Notes: generated by a model from the letters alone, not told the origin. DNA of 33,864 bases from Pararobbsia silviterrae (GCF_003628125.1 NZ_RBZU01000022.1:1-33864); one strand, 5' to 3'. Shown: positions 1 through 10,406, counted from the stretch's first letter. Translations and numbers: made by a program.

Positions 1-15
1 TCAAGCTCAAACTAA

Positions 16-52
16 AAGGCCTGAGTCCGGTGCAATACCGAACTCAGGCCTT
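16..52 (-). terminator. Hairpin, possible terminator at the window edge
   Basis: The 11-base arms AAGGCCTGAGT (16-26) and ACTCAGGCCTT (42-52) are perfectly complementary, and a smaller inner stem extends the hairpin. On the minus strand the structure is followed by a short T-rich run; on the plus strand there is none. It may end a gene lying to the left of the window or belong to the neighbouring insertion sequence. No partner gene is visible. Confidence 0.4.
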
Positions 53-68
53 GGCCGCCTAACATTTT

Positions 69-95
69 ACTGTCCAATTTCTTGGGGTCAGTTCA
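69..95. mobile_element. Probable terminal inverted repeat of an IS3-family insertion sequence
   Basis: Read on the minus strand the segment starts TGAACTGACCCCAAG and ends in TTGGACAGT. This fits the general pattern of IS3-family ends (TG at the tip, CTGACCCC, then TTGGACA). The element body would lie to the left, outside the window. No transposase codons can be read in the first 68 bases. The call rests only on the resemblance of the end. Confidence 0.4.
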
Positions 96-130
96 TTTGC
101 GACGGCCTTTTTTATTTGGCGCCGCGCAAA

Positions 131-349
131 TCAATCATCGACGTCGCGGCGCGAGCGATACGAGGTCGAGACATCGAACAGGTGTCCGGGCATCCACGTG
201 CGCGCCAATGCGGGCTCGTCGACCCGCTGGACGGACTCGCGCGTCGATCCCGTCTGACGCACCGCGAGACTCGCGACGACGGGGGCGGCTTCGAGCGCGA
301 GAAACGCGGCCGAAGCAATCAGAAACGTGCGGATAGAAGTCTGGCTCAT
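131..349 (-). CDS. Small secreted protein of unknown function
   Basis: A 72-residue protein. Its N-terminus looks like a Sec signal peptide: a short polar start (MSQTSIRTF), then a hydrophobic core rich in Ala and Leu up to about residue 28. The mature part is short, polar and has no recognisable domain. A strong ribosome binding site (AAGAGGAG, about 7 bases before the ATG) supports both the gene and the start. It stands alone beside the probable IS end. I do not recognise the family; it may be a small periplasmic protein specific to this group of bacteria. Confidence 0.5.
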   Translation of the reverse strand: MSQTSIRTFLIASAAFLALEAAPVVASLAVRQTGSTRESVQRVDEPALARTWMPGHLFDVSTSYRSRRDVDD

Positions 350-806
350 GTGGCTCCTCTTTCTAGTCAGGGATCTCGCGCTCGGCGCGGCCTCGTCAAA
401 CAGGCAGGGATCCCTGGGGGTTAGATCGTTGAGTCGACGGACGTGAAGGATGCCAAGCCCGATCCGATGTGCAGACTGCTTTTACAGGGGGTTACAAACA
501 AGGCGGCAACGTTACTTCGTTTTGCCGAAATGCGGGTTTAATCCCGCACCGCAACGTGTTATCACGCGCGGGCCTTCTCATTTCATTCGGATTTCAGCAC
601 CTTTCTTTCGAAAGCCAACACGCCATACGGACGTGCCGATCACACCCCGCAGTCCGCTGAAAACCTAGGGATGCTCCCAGCCAACAGCTCGCAATCCGCG
701 GTGCTACCATCGATTCGCAAACCCCCATTCACTCCGCCGCGCGCGCCCACAAGGCCCACCCGGCGGCCAGTATTGCGAAACCCTATCCGGGTGAGGAGCG
801 AATCCT
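350..806. other. Intergenic region without a convincing gene
   Basis: The short plus-strand reading frames here lack ribosome binding sites and protein-like composition. The segment around 480-620 is visibly less GC-rich than its surroundings. A small hairpin (TGCGGG at 531-536 with CCCGCA at 543-548) has no T-tract. The 3' end should hold the promoter of the large oxidoreductase gene at 807, but I cannot pick a clear -35/-10 pair. Confidence 0.5.
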
Positions 807-3800
807 ATGAATGCCCCACTGGACCCCCAAGCGCGCGCCCGTTTCGAAGCCGCGCTGGCGTCGGTCACGCTCGACGACAAGTACGTACTCGAACACGGTC
901 GCGTGTACATGAGCGGCATTCAGGCGCTCGTGCGGCTGCCGATGCTCCAGCAAGAGCGCGATCGCGCGGCCGGACTTCATACCGCCGGATTCATCTCGGG
1001 CTATCGCGGCTCGCCGCTCGGCGGACTCGATCTTTCGCTCGCGAAAGCGCGCACCCATCTCGCCGCGCATCAGATCGTCTTCCAACCCGGCGTCAACGAA
1101 GATCTCGCCGCGACCGCCGTCTGGGGCAGTCAGCAAGTCAATCTCTATCCGAGCGCGAAGTACGACGGCGTCTTCGGCATGTGGTACGGCAAGGGCCCCG
1201 GCGTCGATCGCTCGATCGACGTGCTCAAACATGCGAATTCGGCCGGTTCCTCGCGCCACGGCGGCGTACTCGTGCTGGCGGGCGACGACCATGCGGCGAA
1301 GTCGTCAACGCTTGCGCATCAGTCCGAGCACGTGCTCAAGGCGAGCGGCATCCCGGTCCTGTTCCCCGCGAACGTCCAGGAATATCTCGACTACGGCCTC
1401 CACGGCTGGGCCATGAGCCGTTATTCGGGCCTTTGGGTGTCGATGAAATGCGTGACGGACATCGTCGAATCGTCGGCGTCGGTCGAACTCGATCCGAGCC
1501 GTCCGCGCATCGTGTTGCCCGACGACTTCGCGATGCCCGACGGCGGCCTCAATATCCGCTGGCCCGATCCGCCGCTCGTGCAGGAAGCCCGGTTGCTCGA
1601 CTACAAGCTCTACGCCGCGCTCGCCTACGTCCGCGCGAACAAGCTCGACCGGATCGAAATCGACGCCCCGAACGCGCGCTTCGGCATTCTGACCGCGGGC
1701 AAGGCCTATCTCGACGTGCGTCAGGCCCTTGCCGATCTCGGGCTCGACGACGCAACCTGCCGGCAAATCGGCATCCGGCTCTACAAGGTCGGCTGCGTCT
1801 GGCCGCTCGAAGCACAGGGCGCCCATGCGTTTGCCAAGGGGCTCGACGAGATTCTCGTCGTCGAGGAAAAACGGCAAAACCTCGAATACGCGATCAAGGA
1901 AGAGCTCTACAACTGGCCCGATTCGCAACGCCCGCGCGTCTTCGGCAAGTTCGACGAGAAAGACGGCGCGGGCGGCGAATGGTCGGTGCCGATGGGCAAC
2001 TGGCTGCTTCCCGCGCATTACGAACTCTCGCCGGCGATCATCGCGAAAGCCATCGCGACACGGCTCGACAAATTCGCGCTGCCCGCCGACGTGCGCGCCC
2101 GCATCGCGGCGCGCGTCGCGGTCATCGATGCGAAGGAGCGCGCGCTCGCCAAGCCGCGTATCGCGACCGAACGCAAACCGTGGTTCTGCTCGGGCTGCCC
2201 GCACAACACCTCGACGAACGTGCCCGAAGGCTCGCGCGCGATGGCCGGCATCGGCTGTCACTACATGACGCTCTGGATGGATCGCAACACGAGCACCTTC
2301 AGCCAGATGGGCGGCGAAGGCGTCGCGTGGGTCGGCCAGGCCCCGTTCACGCACGACACGCACGTATTCGCGAATCTCGGCGACGGCACGTATTTCCACT
2401 CGGGGCTGCTCGCGATCCGCGCGGCGATCGCGTCCAAGGCCAATATCACCTACAAGATTCTCTATAACGACGCCGTCGCGATGACGGGCGGCCAGGCGGT
2501 CGACGGCGCGCTCTCCGTGCCGCAGATCACGTTCCAGCTCGCGGCCGAAGGCGCGTCGCGGATCGTCGTCGTGACCGACGACACGTCGAAGTACGCCGGC
2601 GCGATCCAGCTCGCGCCCGGCACGACCGTCCACGCGCGCGAATCGCTCGACGTCGTGCAGCGCGAACTCCGCGAGATCGCCGGTACGACGATCCTGATCT
2701 ACGACCAGACCTGCGCGACCGAAAAGCGCCGCCGCCGCAAGCGCGGCACGATGGTCGACCCCGCCAAACGCGTGCTGATCAACGAAGCCGTCTGCGAAGG
2801 CTGCGGCGACTGTTCGGTCAAATCGAACTGCCTGTCGGTCGAGCCCGTCGAAACGGAATTCGGCACCAAGCGCCAGATCAACCAATCGACGTGCAACAAG
2901 GACTTCTCGTGCGTCAACGGGTTCTGCCCGAGCTTCGTGACGGTCGAAGGCGGTCAACTCAGGAAACCCAAAATCGGCGAGGCGTCGGCTGACGGGCTCG
3001 CGGCGCTGCCCGAGCCCGATCTGCCCTCGATCGAAGGCGCCTACGGCGTGCTCGTGACGGGCGTCGGCGGCACGGGCGTCGTCACGATCGGCGCGCTGAT
3101 CGGCATGGCCTCGCATCTCGAACACAAGGGCGTCACGGTGCTCGACGTCACGGGACTCGCCCAGAAAGGCGGCGCGGTCATGAGCCACGTGCAGATCGGC
3201 AACCATCCCGATGATCTGCACGCGACACGCATCGCGATGGGCGAAGCGAACCTCGTGATCGGGTGCGACGCGATCGTCACCGCGTCGGATGAAGCGCTCT
3301 CACGCATGCAGCGCGATCGCACGCGCGTCGTCGTCAACAGCGCGCAAACACCGACGGCCGAATTCATCCGCAATCCGAACTGGCGCTTCCCGGGCGCGAG
3401 CGCCGAGAACGACATCCGCGCGGCGGCCGGGGATGTCGTCGAGTTCGTGGATTTCGTCGATGCGAACCGCCTGAGCGTCGCGCTGCTCGGCGATGCGATC
3501 TACACCAATCCGTTTGTGCTCGGCTATGCGTGGCAGCGCGGCTGGCTCCCGCTGCGTCATGCGTCGCTGATGCGCGCGATCGAACTCAACGACGTCTCGA
3601 TCGACAAGAACAAGGCGGCATTCGAATGGGGACGGCGCGCGGCCCACGATCTCGCCGACGTCCGCCGGATCATCGCGTCGCTCCCGACCGGGCAGACGCG
3701 GACGGCGGGCACGGGCAACGTCATCGCACTCCATACGCCGAAGGCGCTCGACGCGATGATCGCGACGCGCGTGGCGCATCTGACGGCGTACCAGAACGCC

Positions 3801-4421
3801 GCCTATGCGCGCCGGTATCAGCGCGTCGTCGACAAGGTCCGCGCCGCCGAGCAAGCGCTCGCCGATGTGTTCACGTCCGACTTGCCGTTGACCGAGGCGG
3901 TCGCGCGCAATCTGCACAAGCTCATGGCCTACAAGGACGAGTACGAGGTCGCGCGCCTCTACGCGGATCCCGCCTTCGCCGAACGCGTGCAGGCGACGTT
4001 CGAAGGCCGCGTCAAGCTCACCTTCCATCTCGCGCCGCCGCTGCTCGCCCGACGCGATGCGCAAGGACGCATGCTCAAGCGCGAATACGGATCGTGGGTG
4101 CTGCCCGCGTTCCGGTTGCTCGCCAAGCTCAAGTTTCTGCGCGGCACGCCGTTCGATCCGATCGGCCATACCGCCGAACGCCGGACCGAACGTCGGCTCG
4201 TCGTCGAATACGAAGCGCTCGTCGACGAGTTGATTGCGGGACTTCGGATCGAAAAACGCGCGCTCGCCGTCGAACTCGCGCAATTGCCGGACGGCATACG
4301 CGGTTACGGGCATATCAAGGACGGCACGCTCGAAGCGATACGCGTGCGGTGGGCGGCGCTGCTCGCGCAATGGCGCGCGCCGTCGGGAACGACGGGCGCG
4401 CATATCGGCCAGGTTGCCTAG
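807..4421 (+). CDS. Indolepyruvate:ferredoxin oxidoreductase family protein (fused alpha-beta type)
   Basis: A 1204-residue fusion enzyme. The family oxidatively decarboxylates aryl-pyruvates, typically indolepyruvate from aromatic amino-acid breakdown, to acyl-CoA with thiamine diphosphate and iron-sulfur clusters, in the cytoplasm. The N-terminal half is the IorA-like part, with CSGCPHN at about residue 461 and the thiamine-diphosphate region GDGTYFHSG near 525, followed by NDAVAMTGGQ. A cysteine-rich insert, CEGCGDC at about 663 and later CNKDFSC, should bind a 4Fe-4S cluster. A gamma-type domain starts with GVGGTGVV near 752. The start follows a GAGGAG-like site upstream of 807. Length and domain order match the single-chain proteobacterial form. 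It is monocistronic here, with maeB convergent. Confidence 0.9.
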   Translation: MNAPLDPQARARFEAALASVTLDDKYVLEHGRVYMSGIQALVRLPMLQQERDRAAGLHTAGFISGYRGSPLGGLDLSLAKARTHLAAHQIVFQPGVNEDLAATAVWGSQQVNLYPSAKYDGVFGMWYGKGPGVDRSIDVLKHANSAGSSRHGGVLVLAGDDHAAKSSTLAHQSEHVLKASGIPVLFPANVQEYLDYGLHGWAMSRYSGLWVSMKCVTDIVESSASVELDPSRPRIVLPDDFAMPDGGLNIRWPDPPLVQEARLLDYKLYAALAYVRANKLDRIEIDAPNARFGILTAGKAYLDVRQALADLGLDDATCRQIGIRLYKVGCVWPLEAQGAHAFAKGLDEILVVEEKRQNLEYAIKEELYNWPDSQRPRVFGKFDEKDGAGGEWSVPMGNWLLPAHYELSPAIIAKAIATRLDKFALPADVRARIAARVAVIDAKERALAKPRIATERKPWFCSGCPHNTSTNVPEGSRAMAGIGCHYMTLWMDRNTSTFSQMGGEGVAWVGQAPFTHDTHVFANLGDGTYFHSGLLAIRAAIASKANITYKILYNDAVAMTGGQAVDGALSVPQITFQLAAEGASRIVVVTDDTSKYAGAIQLAPGTTVHARESLDVVQRELREIAGTTILIYDQTCATEKRRRRKRGTMVDPAKRVLINEAVCEGCGDCSVKSNCLSVEPVETEFGTKRQINQSTCNKDFSCVNGFCPSFVTVEGGQLRKPKIGEASADGLAALPEPDLPSIEGAYGVLVTGVGGTGVVTIGALIGMASHLEHKGVTVLDVTGLAQKGGAVMSHVQIGNHPDDLHATRIAMGEANLVIGCDAIVTASDEALSRMQRDRTRVVVNSAQTPTAEFIRNPNWRFPGASAENDIRAAAGDVVEFVDFVDANRLSVALLGDAIYTNPFVLGYAWQRGWLPLRHASLMRAIELNDVSIDKNKAAFEWGRRAAHDLADVRRIIASLPTGQTRTAGTGNVIALHTPKALDAMIATRVAHLTAYQNAAYARRYQRVVDKVRAAEQALADVFTSDLPLTEAVARNLHKLMAYKDEYEVARLYADPAFAERVQATFEGRVKLTFHLAPPLLARRDAQGRMLKREYGSWVLPAFRLLAKLKFLRGTPFDPIGHTAERRTERRLVVEYEALVDELIAGLRIEKRALAVELAQLPDGIRGYGHIKDGTLEAIRVRWAALLAQWRAPSGTTGAHIGQVA

Positions 4422-4467
4422 CCGACCGGATCGTGGGCGCCGCGCGCGGCGCCCACGATGCCCGCCA

Positions 4468-6762
4468 TTACGATGCGGCCGGCTGCGCCGTCTGACGCGA
4501 CGCGACGTTGGCCGCCGCGATCGCCGTCATATTGATGATCCGCCGCACCGTCGCCGCAGGCGTCAGGATATGCACCGGATGCGCGGCGCCGAGCAGCAGC
4601 GGGCCCACGGTCACGCCTTCGCCGCCGATCATCTTGAGCAGGTTGTACGTGATGTTCGCGGCCTCGACGTTCGGCATGATCAGCAGGTTCGCCTCGCCGC
4701 TGAGCGTCGAACCCGGGAACGCGGCCTTGCGCACGACTTCGGACAGCGCCGCGTCGCCGTGCATCTCGCCATCGACTTCGAGTTCGGGGGCGAGCGTGCC
4801 GATCAGCTTGCGCGCCTCGGCCATGCGACGCGACGATTCGCTCGGCACGCTGCCGAAGTTCGAATGCGAGAGCAGCGCGATCTTCGGCGCGATGCCGAAC
4901 TTCTCGATCTCGCGCGCGGCAAGAATCGCCATCTCGGCGAGCTGGGTCGCGCTCGGCACTTCGTTCACGTACGTGTCGCAGACGAACAGATTGCGTCCCG
5001 GCAGCATCAACAGATTCATCGCCGCGAAGTTCGATACGTCGGGCTGCTTGCCGAGCACCTGCTCGACGAACTTCAGATGACTGTGATACGTGTCGATCAT
5101 GCCGCAGATCATGCCGTCGGCATCGCCGAGCCGAACCAGCAGCGCGCCGATCAAGGTATTGAACTTGCGCACCGCGGCCTTCGCGACCTCGGGCGACACG
5201 CCTTCGCGCGCGCCGATCACGTGGTACTCGTGCCAGTACGACTGGAAGCGCGGATCATCCTCGGGATCGACGATCTCGAAGTCCTTGCCGGCCTGCAGCT
5301 TCGAACCCTGCTTCTTGAGACGCATCGCGACGACCGACGGACGTCCGATGATGATCGGCCGCGCGATCTTTTCGTTGAGCACGAATTGCGCGGCGCGCAG
5401 CACGCGTTCATCCTCGCCCTCGGCGAATACGATGCGTGCGAGCTTGGCCTTCGCGGCGAGAAACACGGGGCGCATGACCATGCCGGTCCGATACACGGTG
5501 CCCGCGAGATGCTCGCGATACGCGTCGAGGTCCTTGATCGGACGCGTCGCCACGCCAGAATCCATCGCAGCCTGCGCGACGGCCGGCGCGATCTTGATGA
5601 TCAGACGCGGATCGAACGGCTTCGGGATCAGATACTCGGGACCGAATTCGAGCACCTGGCCTTCATAGGCCTTCGCGACTTCGTCGCCCTGGTCGGCTTC
5701 CTCGGCAAGTTCGGCGATCGCCTTCACGCACGCGAGCTTCATTTCCTCGGTGATCGTCGTCGCGCCGACGTCGAGCGCGCCGCGGAAGATGAACGGGAAG
5801 CACAGGACGTTGTTGACCTGGTTCGGATAGTCCGAGCGCCCCGTCGCGATGACGACGTCGGGCCGCACGGCCTTCGCGTCCTCGGGACGAATCTCGGGTT
5901 CCGGATTCGCGAGCGCGAGAATCAGCGGCTTGTCGGCCATCGACTTGACCATCTCGGGCTTGAGCACGCCCGCCGCCGAACAACCGAGGAACACGTCCGA
6001 GCCGTCGACCGCATCGGCGAGCGTGCGCGCCTGCGTCTTGACCGCATACCGCGCCTTGCTCGGATCGAGTCCTTCGCGGCCTTCGAAGATCACGCCCTTC
6101 GAGTCGATCACGAGCGTCTTCTCGCGATCGAGCCCGAGATGCACGAGCAGATCGAGACACGCGATCGCCGCGGCGCCCGCGCCCGAACACACGAGCCGCA
6201 CGTCGCCGATCTGCTTGCCGACGACCTTGAGCCCGTTGAGGATCGCGGCCGAAGCGATGATCGCGGTACCGTGCTGGTCGTCGTGGAACACCGGGATCTT
6301 CATGCGCTCGCGCAGCTTCTTCTCGATGTAGAAGCACTCGGGCGCCTTGATGTCCTCGAGATTGATGCCGCCGAGCGTCGGTTCGAGCATCGCGATCGCA
6401 TCGACGAGCTTGTCGGGATCCGATTCGGCGAGCTCGATATCGAACACATCGATGCCCGCGAACTTCTTGAACAGGCAGCCCTTGCCTTCCATGACCGGCT
6501 TCGCGGCAAGCGGCCCGATATTGCCGAGCCCGAGCACCGCGGTGCCGTTCGTCACGACGCCGACGAGATTCCCGCGCGACGTATAGAGATCGGCGGCCTG
6601 CGGATCGGCATAGATCGCATCGCACGCGGCCGCGACGCCCGGCGAGTACGCGAGCGACAGATCGAGACTGTTCGACAGCGGCTTGGTCGGCGTGACCGAG
6701 ATCTTCCCGGGACGCGGAAACTGGTGATAGGCCAGCGCGGCTTGTTTGAGTTGCTCATCCAT
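4468..6762 (-). CDS. maeB: NADP-dependent malic enzyme (malic domain plus phosphotransacetylase-like domain)
   Basis: A 764-residue cytoplasmic enzyme converting malate to pyruvate and CO2 with NADPH formation. The N-terminal malic domain holds SLAYSPGV near residue 35, the HDDQHGTAI motif at 160-168 and the NAD(P) loop GAGAAA at 194-199. The C-terminal half, from roughly residue 430, is the inactive-type phosphotransacetylase domain that marks the MaeB class and acts in allosteric control by acetyl-CoA in known members. The ATG at 6762 is chosen because the protein starts MDEQLKQAA there, as in relatives, and an AAGAG site lies upstream; an open frame continues 30 codons further but is Arg/Cys-rich and unlikely to be translated. 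Confidence 0.93.
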   Translation of the reverse strand: MDEQLKQAALAYHQFPRPGKISVTPTKPLSNSLDLSLAYSPGVAAACDAIYADPQAADLYTSRGNLVGVVTNGTAVLGLGNIGPLAAKPVMEGKGCLFKKFAGIDVFDIELAESDPDKLVDAIAMLEPTLGGINLEDIKAPECFYIEKKLRERMKIPVFHDDQHGTAIIASAAILNGLKVVGKQIGDVRLVCSGAGAAAIACLDLLVHLGLDREKTLVIDSKGVIFEGREGLDPSKARYAVKTQARTLADAVDGSDVFLGCSAAGVLKPEMVKSMADKPLILALANPEPEIRPEDAKAVRPDVVIATGRSDYPNQVNNVLCFPFIFRGALDVGATTITEEMKLACVKAIAELAEEADQGDEVAKAYEGQVLEFGPEYLIPKPFDPRLIIKIAPAVAQAAMDSGVATRPIKDLDAYREHLAGTVYRTGMVMRPVFLAAKAKLARIVFAEGEDERVLRAAQFVLNEKIARPIIIGRPSVVAMRLKKQGSKLQAGKDFEIVDPEDDPRFQSYWHEYHVIGAREGVSPEVAKAAVRKFNTLIGALLVRLGDADGMICGMIDTYHSHLKFVEQVLGKQPDVSNFAAMNLLMLPGRNLFVCDTYVNEVPSATQLAEMAILAAREIEKFGIAPKIALLSHSNFGSVPSESSRRMAEARKLIGTLAPELEVDGEMHGDAALSEVVRKAAFPGSTLSGEANLLIMPNVEAANITYNLLKMIGGEGVTVGPLLLGAAHPVHILTPAATVRRIINMTAIAAANVASRQTAQPAAS

Positions 6763-6997
6763 GACGGGGTGCTCTTCAGAATGTTGGGAGACGGAACACC
6801 GTGTCGCGCGCGGACACGGAACGCAGGACGAGCGTCCCGCGCGCACAGACACGTGGCGTTCCAGGAACGATTTTTTGGGGGAGTCAGTGTAACGCCCCGA
6901 TACGGGCGATGACGATATTAAGTAGCGGAAATAGCGCTACCATCGTGCGCCGCAGGTGTGCGATCAGGACGCGTCGAACGATGTCGCAACGCAGCAT

Positions 6998-8233
6998 TCA
7001 ATCGAGCGCGGCGCCTCGACGTTCAGGGATCAACACGAGCGTCGCGATCATGTCGACGACGTAGAGAATCGCGAGCATGGCGATCGCCCATGCGAATCCG
7101 TAGCGGGCGGCGAGCACGCCCGTGACGAGCGGTCCGAATCCGCCAATTGCGCGACCGACATTGAACAACACGTTCTGCGCGGTCGCGCGCGCATGGGTCG
7201 GGTAGCACTCGGAGATCAGCGCACCGTATCCGCCGAGCATGCCGTTGACGAACAGCCCCATGATCGCGCCGCCCACGAGCAAGCCGAGCGGCGACGACAG
7301 ATTCGCGTAGACGACGACCATGACGACCGCGCCGAGCTGGTACGCGATGAACGCGGGCTTGCGCCCGATGCGGTCGGCAAGCGCGCCGAACAGACCGATG
7401 CCCGCGGCCATGCCGAGCACGGTGACCGCGGTCCAGAGCCCCGAGCGCGTGAGCGAATAGCCGAACGCATGCGTCAGATAGCTCGGCATCCAGATCATGA
7501 CGCCGTAGTAGCCGAAGTTTTGCACCGCGCAAAGGATCGCGATGCCGAGGCTCGTGCGCGTCGCGGCCGCGCTCGAAAACAGTTCGGCGATCGGCATCGC
7601 GCGACGCGGCTCGCGCGTGCGCTCCACGAACATCGCGGGCTCGGACAAGCGCTTGCGCATCCAGAACGAGGCAAGCGCGGGCGTCACGCCGACGATGAAC
7701 ATGCCGCGCCATCCGATGACGGGCAGCGCCCACGGCGTCACGAGCGCCGCCGCGAGCACGCCGGCTTGCCAGCCGAGTCCGACATACGACGAGGCGCGCG
7801 CGCGATGGCTCGCGGGCCAGCTCTCCGCGACGAGCGTCATGCCGATGCCGAATTCGCCGCCGAGACCGATCCCGGCGATCGTCCGGTACGCGAGCAGGTC
7901 CGTGTAGCCGCGCGCAAACGCGCACAGGCCCGTGAAGATCGCGAACACGAGAATCGACACGCTGAGCATGCGCACGCGTCCGACGTAATCGGACAGCACG
8001 CCGAACACGACGCCCCCGATGACCGCGCCGATCAAGGTCCATGTCACGAGCGCGCCGCCTTGCGCGGCGCTCAGGTGCAAATCGGCCGAAATCGCGGGCA
8101 GCATAAAGCCGAGGATCAGCAAATCGAACCCGTCGAGCGCGTAGCCCGTCACGGAAGCGATCAGCGCGCGGCGCGCCGTGTGTTGCGGACTCGCGTGAGC
8201 GGAAGCAGGCGTTCGAACGTCGTACGAGGTCAT
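6998..8233 (-). CDS. MFS transporter, sugar/aromatic-acid symporter-like
   Basis: A 411-residue membrane protein with about 12 hydrophobic segments. The first helix carries GYALDGFDLLILGF, the Asp-rich TM1 signature seen in the aromatic acid:H+ symporter and metabolite:H+ symporter branches. The loop after TM2 is GVLSDYVGRVRM, a form of the MFS motif GxxxDRxGR, repeated in the second half as GALADRIGRKP. The substrate cannot be told from the sequence. The start MTSYDVRTP at 8233 is taken because upstream in-frame codons are Arg/Ala-rich; no clear ribosome binding site is visible, so the start is uncertain. It is divergent from the gene at 8463 and runs toward maeB in the same direction. Confidence 0.85.
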   Translation of the reverse strand: MTSYDVRTPASAHASPQHTARRALIASVTGYALDGFDLLILGFMLPAISADLHLSAAQGGALVTWTLIGAVIGGVVFGVLSDYVGRVRMLSVSILVFAIFTGLCAFARGYTDLLAYRTIAGIGLGGEFGIGMTLVAESWPASHRARASSYVGLGWQAGVLAAALVTPWALPVIGWRGMFIVGVTPALASFWMRKRLSEPAMFVERTREPRRAMPIAELFSSAAATRTSLGIAILCAVQNFGYYGVMIWMPSYLTHAFGYSLTRSGLWTAVTVLGMAAGIGLFGALADRIGRKPAFIAYQLGAVVMVVVYANLSSPLGLLVGGAIMGLFVNGMLGGYGALISECYPTHARATAQNVLFNVGRAIGGFGPLVTGVLAARYGFAWAIAMLAILYVVDMIATLVLIPERRGAALD

Positions 8234-8462
8234 GGGTTTGATCGAATGCGAATGCAAATGCGCAAGGAAAACGCCGGCGGAAGCGCGAAGCGTCGCAGGC
8301 ACGCATACCATTGCGAGCGCGACCGCGCGGGCCGATCCGGGCGAGCCCCGAGTGTAGCGGCTTCGGAAAGCGGACAAAAAGCCCTTGGATGGAGAGGCGC
8401 GGGTAAGATCGAGTCGGCCGAGACATCGATTCGCGATTCGGATAGCCACGAGGAGTCATGGG

Positions 8463-9026
8463 ATGCTGCGCAGCCGAGACTTGCCCGCCGTGGGCGCGAT
8501 GCTTTGCGCGATGTTCGCGTTCTGCGGAACCGCGCGCGCGAACGGTGATTTCGCGCTGACCTCACCCGATCTGCCCGTCGGGGCGACGATGCCGGCCGTT
8601 CACGTGCTGGCGGCCAACGGGTGCACCGGCGGCAATCAGTCGCCCGCGCTCGCCTGGCGCAATCCGCCCGCGGGCACGGCCGGCTACGCGGTCTCCGTGT
8701 TCGACCCCGACGCGCCCGGCCGCGGCTTCTGGCATTGGTCCGTGTTCGGCATCCCGGCGGACGTCCACGCGCTGCCGCAAAACGCGAGCGCATCGGGCAT
8801 TCTCAAGTCGATCGGCGCGATCCAGGCGCAAAACGATTACGGCGACGACGGCTACGGCGGCCCGTGCCCGCCGCCCGGACGCGCACATCGCTACGTGATC
8901 TCGGTCCATGCGCTGCGCGATATCCGGACGTCGCTTCAGGACGGCCGGCCCGCGGCGGTCTTCGCGCACGAAATCGACGCGCTCGAGATCGGCAAGGCAT
9001 CGCTGACGGTGACTTACGGCCGATAG
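8463..9026 (+). CDS. Secreted YbhB/YbcL-family (PEBP, Raf-kinase-inhibitor-like) protein
   Basis: A 187-residue protein. The N-terminus MLRSRDLPAVGAMLCAMF continues to an Ala-x-Ala site (ARA then NGDF) that looks like a signal peptidase I cleavage site, so it is probably periplasmic. The mature part has the PEBP ligand-pocket elements: SPALAW, a DPDAP segment, FWHWSVFGIP and GYGGPCPPPG followed by HRY. The cellular role of bacterial members is not well settled. The start is fixed by AGGAG about 8 bases upstream. It is divergent from the MFS gene, leaving about 230 bases for two promoters. Confidence 0.85.
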   Translation: MLRSRDLPAVGAMLCAMFAFCGTARANGDFALTSPDLPVGATMPAVHVLAANGCTGGNQSPALAWRNPPAGTAGYAVSVFDPDAPGRGFWHWSVFGIPADVHALPQNASASGILKSIGAIQAQNDYGDDGYGGPCPPPGRAHRYVISVHALRDIRTSLQDGRPAAVFAHEIDALEIGKASLTVTYGR

Positions 9027-9240
9027 TCGATAGTCGATGGTCGGCCGCCGATCGTCGATCATCGTGCGCGCTGCGAACGCGCCATCCCTGCGCCATCCTT
9101 TGATGTGCCGTCCGCGCAGCCCGTGGCGGTCGCGGCCCGGCGCGTGATGCGCACCCGCGACGTGTTGCACGGCATGACGCGTCAACGTCACGCGAGATAC
9201 GTACAATGTCGGTTTTCCGCTTAACGCAGTCGAGCACGCA

Positions 9241-10179
9241 ATGACCACGAAAGTATTTGTCGACGGACAGGAAGGCACGACCGGCCTTCGCATCTTCGAA
9301 TATCTCGCCAACCGCGACGACGTCGAGGTCCTGCGCATCGACGAGGCGCAGCGCAAGGATGTCGCCGCGCGCCGCGCGCTCATCAACGCGTCGGACGTGA
9401 CGTTCCTCTGTCTGCCCGACGTCGCGTCGCGCGAGTCGGCGTCGCTCGTCGACAATCCGAAGACATGCGTGATCGACGCGAGCACGGCGTTCCGCATCGA
9501 CGATCATTGGGCCTACGGCCTGCCCGAACTCAGCAAGGCGCAACGTGAGCGCCTGCGCACGGCGAAGCGCATCGCGGTGCCCGGCTGCCACGCATCGGCA
9601 TTCATTCTCGCGGCGCAGCCGCTCGTCGCGGCAGGCATCGTGCCGGCCGACACGCCGCTCGCGGCGTACTCGCTCACGGGCTACAGCGGCGGCGGCAAGA
9701 AGATGATCGCCGAGTACGAAGCCGGGGCCGAGAAGCTTACGAGCCCGCGCGCCTATGCGCTCGGACTTCAACACAAGCACCTGCCCGAGATGAAAGTGCG
9801 CAGCGGCCTCACGATCGCGCCGACGTTCACGCCGATCGTCGCGAACTTCTACAAGGGCCTCGCCGTCACGACCTATCTGCATCCGTCGCAACTGCCGGGC
9901 AAGATCACGCCCGCGCGCGTGCGCGACACCCTCGCGGAATACTACGCGGGCGAGGCGTTCATCCACGTTGCCCCGCTCGACGACGCGCACAACCTCGACG
10001 AAGGGTTCTTCGACGTGCAGGCCTGCAACGATACGAACCGGGTCGACCTGTTCGTGTTCGGCAATGAGGAGCGCATCGTCACGGTCGCGCGTCTCGACAA
10101 TCTCGGCAAGGGTGCGTCGGGCGCGGCGATTCAGTGCATGAACCTGCATATCGGCGCCGACGAAGGTAAGGGTCTTTGA
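9241..10179 (+). CDS. argC: N-acetyl-gamma-glutamyl-phosphate reductase, type 2
   Basis: A 312-residue cytoplasmic enzyme of arginine biosynthesis; it reduces N-acetylglutamyl phosphate to the semialdehyde with NADPH. The N-terminal nucleotide-binding segment is [18 protein letters not shown], the catalytic Cys lies in VPGCHASAF near residue 119, and YSGGGK and KHLPEM follow. The length of about 310 residues and lack of the longer insert place it in the short type-2 ArgC class. It stands alone rather than with other arg genes. A TACAAT hexamer at 9202-9207 could be its -10 box, but no good -35 accompanies it. Confidence 0.92.
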   Translation: MTTKVFVDGQEGTTGLRIFEYLANRDDVEVLRIDEAQRKDVAARRALINASDVTFLCLPDVASRESASLVDNPKTCVIDASTAFRIDDHWAYGLPELSKAQRERLRTAKRIAVPGCHASAFILAAQPLVAAGIVPADTPLAAYSLTGYSGGGKKMIAEYEAGAEKLTSPRAYALGLQHKHLPEMKVRSGLTIAPTFTPIVANFYKGLAVTTYLHPSQLPGKITPARVRDTLAEYYAGEAFIHVAPLDDAHNLDEGFFDVQACNDTNRVDLFVFGNEERIVTVARLDNLGKGASGAAIQCMNLHIGADEGKGL

Positions 10180-10194
10180 TTCGATCCGATGCAT

Positions 10195-10225
10195 GCGTGA
10201 CACGCCGCTCGGCGGCGTGTCACGC
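10195..10225 (+). terminator. Strong GC-rich hairpin after argC
   Basis: Fourteen perfectly paired bases (10195-10208 with 10212-10225) close a 3-base loop, 15 bases after the argC stop. No T-run follows, so it may act as a 3'-end stabiliser or a Rho-assisted terminator rather than a classic intrinsic terminator. Confidence 0.5.
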
Positions 10226-10316
10226 GTTCGCGTCGGTCTTCACGCATGATTCCAGTCGCACGCCGGCTTATTCTCGTCGTCTTCTGCTGTAAAGTCCCGC
10301 TGCTTTCCCCGATCGC

Positions 10317-10346
10317 CTATTGAAACGACGACGTTTCAATAGTTTT
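10317..10346 (+). terminator. Intrinsic terminator with no annotated upstream gene
   Basis: The arms CTATTGAAACG (10317-10327) and CGTTTCAATAG (10332-10342) pair perfectly over 11 bases around an ACGA loop, directly followed by TTTT. The last plus-strand gene, argC, already has a hairpin 90 bases upstream, so this one may end a short untranslated RNA or serve as a second argC terminator. The dyad could also be a protein-binding operator. Confidence 0.5.
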
Positions 10347-10406
10347 ACTTGCCCCCGCCCGCGCTTCAGATCATCGAATTCGAGCTTTACTCTCGAACGC
10401 ATTCAT

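Noticed and set aside
1305-3221. A 638-residue minus-strand frame inside the oxidoreductase gene
   Set aside because: Shadow of the plus-strand enzyme, with no domain or start signal.
4234-6912. An 892-residue frame antisense to maeB
   Set aside because: Shadow frame with extreme Arg content; maeB has all expected motifs on the other strand.
9010-9065. Short GATAGTCG-like tandem repeats after the PEBP gene
   Set aside because: Only two to three imperfect units, with no T-run or stable hairpin; likely chance in GC-rich DNA.
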